This document shows, in pieces, positions 13,495 to 17,351 of a stretch of DNA of 17,351 nucleotides (positions are counted from its first letter, which is position 1; every line of letters starts with the position of its first letter). This DNA comes from JBHEPS01 sp046261635 (GTDB lineage: Bacteria; Acidobacteriota; Thermoanaerobaculia; Gp7-AA8). The notes under the pieces are model-generated. The model saw only the letters and a list, made by a program, of their open reading frames with translations, did not search any database and was not told the DNA's origin. The stretch lies in NCBI GenBank assembly GCA_046261635.1, contig JBHEOL010000111.1, positions 1 to 17,351 on the forward strand, given 5' to 3'. Both the position numbers and the translations under genes were made by a program.

Positions 13495-14591
13495 TATCCA
13501 ATGCCCATCGAGCGACTCCAGAGGTCATACACGCGAGAGGAGATCTCCGACTGGCGGACGTGTCTTTTCGCCGCCCAGTAGGCGCCCGTACCGAGGACTT
13601 CGATGCCACATTCGTGCAGGCGCGTGTCGATCGCCCCTTTGAGGGCTTCGAGCGGCTCCCGCCCGGCGCCGTGCGTCACCGCGATCAGATTCGCCTCCGG
13701 CCATTCGCGCGAGGCCGTTCTGCGGCTGCAGTGCTCGAGACCGCGATGGCTGGCGATCTCCCGGCCGGCGCGGTCCGCGTCGCGAACCGTGACGGACCAC
13801 TGGAACATGACGTCGGTCCGGCGCTTGATGGCTCCGCTCCCGCCGTCGTGGATCTGTTCGACATCCAGCGCGAAGCGGCCAAAAATCCCCTTGCTGGCCA
13901 GGGTGTCCGCGATCTCGAGAAAGCGCTTCTGCGAGGTCCGGGCTTCGATCGCGCGGCCACGCCAGAGATCAGTGTCGATCTCGTCCGGCGTGAATTCGCG
14001 CCGGAGTGCGAACAGGATCCTCCATTCCTCGTCGTCGAGGGAGACCTGGCGGGGCTCGATCCCGTTTCGCGGCTCTCCGCGCTTCGCTCCGTTGCCCGAG
14101 GCGACCGGGAAGACGGTGATCGGACTGAGGGCCACATAGGCTTCCGCGTCGAAGACCGTCCGCAGAAACTCACAATGCTTCTGGAGCGAGTGAGGATGGG
14201 GAACCTTGAGCGTGGTCCAGATGGACCAGTCCGGGTGGGGAGCGCCCGCTTCGGCGCCGCGCATGATGATGTGCGCGGTGAAGGGATCGCGGTCGACGAG
14301 AAATTGCCAGGCGTCGCCGATCTTCCATGGGGGGATTCGCCAGGCGACCAGGGCCCCCGGGGCGATGGTCGCTCCTCGGATCGTCTGACGCATTCTCCGG
14401 ACCGCCCCGCTCCGGAGCATCGAGCGGAGCCGCGAAACCACGTCTTCCGCGTCGATCGATGCAGCCGCCGCGATGGCGGCGATCGGGTCCCGGCTGAAGG
14501 TTGGAAGAGCCTCACGCGCCGCCGCGAGAATCTCGCGGTTCAGCCCGTCGGCGATCGTTGCGGAACGGTCGATGGTCGAAGGGTCGGACAT
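13494..14591 (-). CDS. Fused tandem siroheme-decarboxylase-like (AhbA/AhbB, Lrp-fold) protein
   Basis: 365 residues made of two similar halves, each a winged-helix segment plus a ferredoxin-like Lrp/AsnC domain. Half one runs from about 17 to 165 ('LNREILAAAREALPTFSRDP', 'PGALVAWRIPPWKI'). Half two runs from about 184 to 355 ('LDDEEWRILFALRREFTPDE', 'GLEHCSRRTASREWPEANLI', then 'AVTHG'). The latter H-C-x-R...WP-x-NL-x-A-x-x-HG pattern matches siroheme decarboxylase subunits (AhbA/B, NirD/L/G/H family), which remove acetate side chains from siroheme in alternative haem or d1-haem synthesis. The known enzyme is normally two chains of about 150-170 aa. The ATG at 14591 has GAGGG ten bases upstream; an in-frame ATG at 14660 is an alternative. 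Radical SAM haem enzymes AhbC/D are not seen nearby. A transcriptional role is the other possibility. Confidence 0.7.
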   Translation of the reverse strand: MSDPSTIDRSATIADGLNREILAAAREALPTFSRDPIAAIAAAASIDAEDVVSRLRSMLRSGAVRRMRQTIRGATIAPGALVAWRIPPWKIGDAWQFLVDRDPFTAHIIMRGAEAGAPHPDWSIWTTLKVPHPHSLQKHCEFLRTVFDAEAYVALSPITVFPVASGNGAKRGEPRNGIEPRQVSLDDEEWRILFALRREFTPDEIDTDLWRGRAIEARTSQKRFLEIADTLASKGIFGRFALDVEQIHDGGSGAIKRRTDVMFQWSVTVRDADRAGREIASHRGLEHCSRRTASREWPEANLIAVTHGAGREPLEALKGAIDTRLHECGIEVLGTGAYWAAKRHVRQSEISSRVYDLWSRSMGIG

Positions 14592-14742
14592 GGGTACGGA
14601 GCCCTCGTGAACGATGCGTCCTGGGAGCGCGGCCGCGAGCCTCGAGGATCTTTCGATCATCGACCGTGCATATACGGGTAGAAGTGACTGATGCCACCGG
14701 GGCTCGTGACGGGAGGCACAGCCTGGAATGACGGGAACCTTA

Positions 14743-14753
14743 GATTCTGAATC
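14743..14753. promoter_or_regulatory. Small palindrome GATTC-T-GAATC upstream of the cysteine-rich pair
   Basis: An 11-bp near-palindrome in the roughly 255-bp space between the divergent AhbA/B-like gene and the cysteine-rich gene at 14847. It falls in a locally AT-rich spot and could be a regulator site. Nothing else in this intergenic stretch is recognisable. Confidence 0.25.
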
Positions 14754-14846
14754 AGACTCCGCCCACGAATTCGGCTGACTGCGATCCGGGTTCGCAACGC
14801 TTCCCGGAGCGGAGCCCGATTGAACAGCAGGCAGGGAGATGTGAGT

Positions 14847-15287
14847 ATGAGCTCAGCGGATCGGCTGGAATCGTCCGGGCCGGAGCGGATCACCCGGGAG
14901 ACCGCCGTTCGGCGGCTGCGGGACGTCCTCGTCCTGCTCACGGATGACGACCACTCGATCTGCCGGGTCGCGGCGGAGAAGAAGATCTTCTGCGGCGGAT
15001 TCAGCCGCGACTCCGACGAGGAGCTGCGGCGGCGGTATCCCTGGCTGGTCGCCCGCAACCCGTCGAGCACGCGCGCGCAGATCGAGGAAGCGGCCAACCG
15101 ATGGCAGATCTCGCGACAGGTGTTCGACGGTCTGCCGCTCGCGTGTGACGTTCAGAATCTCGAGCACGACACCTGCGACGGCTGGGATGAGTTCACCAAC
15201 GCGGATCTCGCGCGATTCTGTCGCGAGCTGCTCCATGAAGACGTGATCGTCGAATCAACATCGGAGCTCTCAGGAGGCACCTCATGA
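14847..15287 (+). CDS. Unrecognised cysteine-containing soluble protein
   Basis: 146 residues, no family recognised. The ATG at 14847 lies eight bases after AGGGAG; a GTG six bases earlier is an alternative. The protein has no signal peptide or membrane segment and is largely helical and acidic, with five cysteines (39, 49, 100, 110, 125). 'DDDHSICRVAAEKKIFCGGF' and 'PLACDVQNLEHDTCDGWDEF' could together bind a metal or cluster through paired Cys/His. Its stop overlaps the start of the membrane-anchored cysteine-rich gene (ATGA), so both are made together and probably interact at the membrane. Coding character is supported by the ribosome sites and overlap. Function is unknown. Confidence 0.7.
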   Translation: MSSADRLESSGPERITRETAVRRLRDVLVLLTDDDHSICRVAAEKKIFCGGFSRDSDEELRRRYPWLVARNPSSTRAQIEEAANRWQISRQVFDGLPLACDVQNLEHDTCDGWDEFTNADLARFCRELLHEDVIVESTSELSGGTS

Positions 15288-15838
15288 CAACAACTTTCGT
15301 CGTGCTGATCGCGGTGATCGTGCTGGCAGCCGGCATCATTGCGCTCGTTCGGTACTATCAGGAGCGCGGATCGCGCGTGATCACGTGTCCGGACAATCAC
15401 GAGCTGGCCGGCGTCGAGGTCGACGCGGCGCATGCGGCTCTCACTTCGATCTTCAGGGGAACCTCGAAACTGCAGCTCTCCTCCTGTACCCGCTGGCCCG
15501 AAAAGGCCGGCTGCGATCAGGCCTGCCTGAAAGAGGTGGTCGACTCCCCGAACCACTGTCTGGTGCGCACGATCCTCGGCGACTGGTACCTCGGCCGGAA
15601 TTGCGTCTATTGCGCGAAGCCGATCGGAGAGGTGAACTGGCACGACCACCGCCCGGCCCTCTACGATTCGGAACAGCGGAAGACCATCGAATGGATCGAT
15701 GTCCGCCCCGAATTGGTCTATTCGGTCCTTGCGACTCACGAGCCGGTCTGCTGGAACTGCCATGTCGCCGAGAGCTTCCGCAGAGAGCATCCCGACCTGG
15801 TGACCGATCGCCCGGACCACCGGGCCACCGGCTCCTGA
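15284..15838 (+). CDS. Membrane-anchored cysteine-rich (zinc-ribbon-like) protein, unknown function
   Basis: 184 residues, ATG overlapping the previous stop and preceded by AGGAGG seven bases upstream. One N-terminal transmembrane helix (about 3-22) is followed by RYYQERGSR, so the positive-inside rule places the rest in the cytoplasm. The soluble part holds nine cysteines (35, 68, 77, 81, 92, 107, 110, 156, 159). 'NCVYCAKPIGEVNWHDHRPA' and 'THEPVCWNCHVAESF' supply two CxxC knuckles about 45 residues apart, like a zinc ribbon. The second also reads CWNCH, a c-haem motif, but haem attachment would need a periplasmic domain, against the predicted topology. 'LSSCTRWPEKAGCDQACLKE' suggests a further metal site. 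No family name is recognised. Confidence 0.75.
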   Translation: MTTTFVVLIAVIVLAAGIIALVRYYQERGSRVITCPDNHELAGVEVDAAHAALTSIFRGTSKLQLSSCTRWPEKAGCDQACLKEVVDSPNHCLVRTILGDWYLGRNCVYCAKPIGEVNWHDHRPALYDSEQRKTIEWIDVRPELVYSVLATHEPVCWNCHVAESFRREHPDLVTDRPDHRATGS

Positions 15839-15857
15839 ATTCGACCACAACCCGCAG

Positions 15858-15960
15858 GTAGGCGAAGCTTTCCAGCTTCGCTCACAGGAAGCGCGGCTTT
15901 CAGCCGCGTGGCGCGGGCGGGCTTGGAGACTCCGAGCCGAAGCTGGAAAGCTTCGTCTAC
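15858..15960. repeat. Compound hairpin repeat (GAAGCTTTCCAGCTTC type)
   Basis: The 235-bp gap between the cysteine-rich gene and hypC contains nested inverted repeats. GCGAAGCT-TTCC-AGCTTCGC (15862-15881) and CGCGGCT-TTC-AGCCGCG (15892-15908) are perfect hairpins. The segment 15858-15880 recurs as its reverse complement at 15938-15960 with 22 of 23 bases matching, so the whole element can also fold into one long cruciform or hairpin. This resembles the REP/BIME-like intergenic elements of GC-rich soil bacteria. It may terminate transcription of the cysteine-rich operon or be a mobile-type repeat. Confidence 0.8.
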
Positions 15961-16073
15961 TCCTGACCCCGTGACTCGCATCACCCGCCGCGGTGAGAGG
16001 GGTCATCCCTCTGTTGCCTCCAGGGTCTTACGCTGGTGATCGACCCGTTTCCGTTCGGGCGAGGAGGTTTCCC

Positions 16074-16361
16074 ATGTGTCTCGGAGTTCCTGGCAGGGTG
16101 ATCGAAGTTCACGGGGGAACCGCGCTCGTCGATTTCTGGGGAGTCCAGCGCGAAGTGAAGCTCGACCTGGTCGAGCAGAAACTCGAGCCGGGTGATTACA
16201 TCATCAACCACCTCGGGTATGCCGTCCGCAGAATCTCCGACGACGCGATTTACGACACTCTCGCCCTTTATGAAGTGGTTCTCACCGAGGCGGGGGTCGA
16301 TCCGATTGCGACCGACATCTTCTGCGAGATGACGCCGGGGCACGACCCGAAGGAAGCCTGA
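16074..16361 (+). CDS. hypC: HypC/HupF-family [NiFe]-hydrogenase maturation chaperone
   Basis: 95 residues starting MCLGVPGRVIEVHGGTALVD. The invariant Cys2 and the MCLGxPG start are the family signature; the rest forms the OB-fold-like domain ('REVKLDLVEQKLEPGDYIIN', 'HLGYAVRRISDDA'). HypC carries the Fe(CN)2CO unit with HypD and delivers it to the hydrogenase large subunit. GAGGAGG lies six bases upstream, giving a strong start. The gene is a singleton here: no hypA, B, D, E, F or hydrogenase subunit is within the window, and the next gene is convergent. It may serve a hydrogenase encoded elsewhere or a non-hydrogenase role. Confidence 0.92.
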   Translation: MCLGVPGRVIEVHGGTALVDFWGVQREVKLDLVEQKLEPGDYIINHLGYAVRRISDDAIYDTLALYEVVLTEAGVDPIATDIFCEMTPGHDPKEA

Positions 16362-16382
16362 CCCCTCAGTTGTGGCCGGCTC

Positions 16383-16402
16383 CTCCGCTATCTGCGGCGG
16401 AG
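16383..16402. terminator. Possible bidirectional hairpin between hypC and the cytochrome gene
   Basis: CTCCGC (16383-16388) and GCGGAG (16397-16402) form a 6-bp stem over the end of the cytochrome gene, 21 bases after the hypC stop. There is no T-run, so intrinsic termination is only tentative. Confidence 0.25.
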
Positions 16403-16717
16403 AGTCCGGAGGTGGGCGACCAGGGCATCGACCTGCTGTTCGTTCAGAGCAGGGAACGCGGGCATCGCGGTACCCTTGACTCCACTCCGAATCGCGCTCC
16501 GGATGTCATCGTCGCTCCGGTATTGCTGCCAGGAGCGGGAGGTGAAATCGACACGGGAAGGCACCTGGCCCGAACCGTCTCCCGTCGTGCCATGGCAGAC
16601 CGCGCAGTGAGCCGCGAAAAGAGAGGCTCCTTCGTTGCGTGCGGCCTCTTTCGCGGGTTCGCCGGCGCAGCCGGCCATCAGCGCCGCGAGCACAATCAGA
16701 AGGTGTCGAGGTTTCAT
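16388..16717 (-). CDS. Small monohaem cytochrome c lipoprotein
   Basis: 109 residues. A short signal peptide ends in a lipobox (LMAGC, Cys17), predicting a lipid-anchored periplasmic protein. The haem motif CAVCH is at 38-42, and the sixth-ligand methionine is in 'GVKGTAMPAFPALNE' (M85), the usual plan of class I cytochrome c6/c-552-like domains. The gene begins with an AGGAG site five bases upstream of the ATG at 16717. It is convergent with hypC. A lipid-linked single-haem cytochrome would shuttle electrons at the membrane surface; no oxidase or dehydrogenase is adjacent. Confidence 0.9.
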   Translation of the reverse strand: MKPRHLLIVLAALMAGCAGEPAKEAARNEGASLFAAHCAVCHGTTGDGSGQVPSRVDFTSRSWQQYRSDDDIRSAIRSGVKGTAMPAFPALNEQQVDALVAHLRTLRRR

Positions 16718-16802
16718 GGCTGCTCCTCATGATCCCCCGCGGCAGATCCTTGTCGCCAGGCTGACGGCGGGGCCGGAAGGGGGGGGGCGGCCACCAAGCC
16801 GG

Positions 16803-16826
16803 AGCCGCCCCCGGGGGGGGGCGGCT
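16803..16826. repeat. G/C-tract inverted repeat
   Basis: AGCCGCCCCC (16803-16812) and GGGGGCGGCT (16817-16826) form a perfect 10-bp stem with a GGGG loop in the region upstream of the cytochrome c lipoprotein gene. The G runs could form a quadruplex instead. Homopolymer length here is also prone to sequencing error. Confidence 0.6.
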
Positions 16827-17053
16827 TCGGAACAACGACATTATGGGGTGAATCGATCGGGATACGCCACTTCGGCTTACGCTACGGACGTCACAGTGTT
16901 GCCCGGTGCGTTCGTGGGATCTTGGCGAGAAGTATGGCGGTTAGGTATGGTGAGATTTCTGGAGGCGGGTTAAGAGTTGGAGGAGCCTCCATGGCGTATC
17001 CCGGACCCAGCCGCCCACGGGAGCGTGCTCTCGTGGAGCGACTGGTAATTCGA

Positions 17054-17068
17054 TTTGCACGATGCAAA
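17054..17068. promoter_or_regulatory. Inverted repeat TTTGCA-CGA-TGCAAA in AT-rich upstream region
   Basis: A perfect 6-bp inverted repeat in a sharp AT-rich island about 140 bp before the peptidase ATG. It is a likely operator or promoter element. A second AT inverted repeat, AAAATT-AAAC-AATTTT, follows directly after it. Confidence 0.4.
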
Positions 17069-17094
17069 ATTAAACAATTTTCATTTTGTGCAAT

Positions 17095-17108
17095 ATGACT
17101 GATGTCAT
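17095..17108. promoter_or_regulatory. Inverted repeat ATGAC-TGAT-GTCAT
   Basis: A perfect 5-bp inverted repeat at the edge of the AT-rich island, about 100 bp before the peptidase start. It may be a binding site for a dimeric regulator. The regulator is not identifiable. Confidence 0.35.
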
Positions 17109-17205
17109 GGCCCCTTGTGATTCGGGTCACCTGAGGGGTTTCGCGGGGCGCGGTCCAATCCACCGTAGCCGCGCAACCCCGCTCGAACCGGGGAAGAGAG
17201 GGCCG

Positions 17206-17351
17206 ATGCGAACCTGTCTGCTAATCACGATCCTCCTGTCGTTCCAATCGTTTACGCCGCTTTTTGCCGTTGGTGCCGACCGTGTCGGCATGTATCGCTC
17301 GTGGGTGGGGACCCTCTCTCACGATTCGCTGGAGGGGCGGGGGGGGGGAAC
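17206..17351 (+). CDS. Exported, probably M28-like peptidase (N-terminal fragment, runs off the right edge)
   Basis: The frame opens at an ATG preceded by a purine-rich GGGAAGAGAGGG tract and stays open to the window end, giving 48 residues. It begins with a signal peptide ('MRTCLLITILLSFQSFTPLF' then AVGA) and reaches 'SWVGTLSHDSLEGRGGG'. The L-S-x-D-x-L-E-G-R-G segment is typical of the N-terminal part of secreted M28-family zinc aminopeptidases, just before the PA domain or catalytic fold. The catalytic residues lie outside the window, so the assignment rests on one motif. A ten-base G run (17339-17348) at the edge could hide a frame error, but the present frame matches the motif. Confidence 0.55.
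   Translation, partial: MRTCLLITILLSFQSFTPLFAVGADRVGMYRSWVGTLSHDSLEGRGGG

Larger units (their letters stand above)
16718..17205. other. 488-bp non-coding stretch with G-tracts and AT-rich inverted repeats
   Basis: No convincing gene is visible. The left part holds two nine-base G runs (16779-16787 and 16813-16821) and a 10-bp inverted repeat. The right part holds an AT-rich island (about 17045-17108) with several short inverted repeats that probably contains the promoter of the peptidase gene starting at 17206. A 35-codon frame at 16991-17098 follows a GGAGGAG site but overlaps the AT-rich regulatory tract and is not called. Confidence 0.6.

Noticed and set aside
13169..13642. Plus-strand frame across the heptamer array
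   Set aside because: The peptide is just translated repeat (Lys/Gln/Glu then Leu/Phe/Ser runs); period seven is not coding.
13560..14681. 373-codon plus-strand frame opposite the AhbA/B-like gene
   Set aside because: No recognisable fold and skewed composition; the minus-strand frame has two Lrp-like domains and a ribosome site.
15284..15838. Cytochrome c call from CWNCH
   Set aside because: Predicted cytoplasmic location and a partner CVYC knuckle favour metal binding; kept as an open question only.
16991..17098. 35-codon frame after a GGAGGAG site
   Set aside because: Its second half is the AT-rich inverted-repeat island and the peptide has no features; the GGAGG also belongs to a GGAGG/CCTCC palindrome.
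17177..17193. tRNA T-arm-like hairpin CCCCG-CTCGAAC-CGGGG
   Set aside because: The loop resembles a T-loop, but no matching acceptor, D or anticodon stems can be placed around it.

Overview
The window is GC-rich bacterial DNA packed with genes on both strands. Start sites usually carry GGAGG-type ribosome binding sites, and ATGA or GTGA start/stop overlaps are frequent. An acidobacterium-like lineage is the best guess. The clues are an FNR-like protein with an N-terminal CxxC...FCN cysteine motif, DUF2892/TolC efflux genes, membrane cytochromes c, and arrays of CAGAAG-type intergenic repeats. This is inference from gene style; no rRNA or other marker is present.

Region 1 (1-1989): an ArsR-type regulator diverges from a minus-strand pair, a DUF2892 small membrane protein followed by a TolC-like protein that runs off the left edge. 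A TATTCC-N6-GGAATA inverted repeat lies between them. A membrane-anchored monohaem cytochrome c converges on the regulator, leaving 1 bp between their stops.

Region 2 (2190-9247): a seven-gene operon joined by overlaps or very short gaps: TetR repressor, TolC-like outer membrane protein, HlyD/YbhG-type fusion protein, two ABC ATPases and two ABC-2 permeases. The order resembles E. coli cecR(ybiH)-ybhGFSR, but YbhF is split into two polypeptides and the operon carries its own TolC. The ATPases have complementary motif defects, which predicts an obligate heterodimer with one canonical and one degenerate ATP site. A 12-bp palindrome overlaps the repressor start region.

Region 3 (9254-12187): a VIT1/CCC1-type iron/manganese transporter (minus) diverges from two translationally coupled radical SAM enzymes. 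The first has a CX10CX2C cluster motif instead of CX3CX2C; the second is a COG0731-like enzyme with a canonical motif. This pair is the most novel-looking enzymology in the window.

Region 4 (12188-14846): two overlapping genes for cyclic-nucleotide-binding-fold proteins, both lacking the C-terminal DNA-binding domain and the second carrying an FNR-like cysteine cluster. They are followed by a roughly 215-bp inverted array of degenerate heptamers, then a minus-strand gene for a fused tandem siroheme-decarboxylase-like (AhbA/B, Lrp-fold) protein.

Region 5 (14847-17351): two coupled, unrecognised cysteine-rich proteins (one membrane-anchored), a hairpin-rich repeat, an isolated HypC/HupF-type protein, a convergent cytochrome c lipoprotein, and a roughly 490-bp non-coding stretch with G-tracts and AT-rich inverted repeats. 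The stretch leads to the start of an exported, probably M28-like peptidase cut by the right edge.

Altogether this is an efflux, redox and metal-cofactor neighbourhood. The two efflux modules are readily interpretable; the radical SAM pair, the HTH-less sensor pair and the cysteine-rich pair have no function assigned here.
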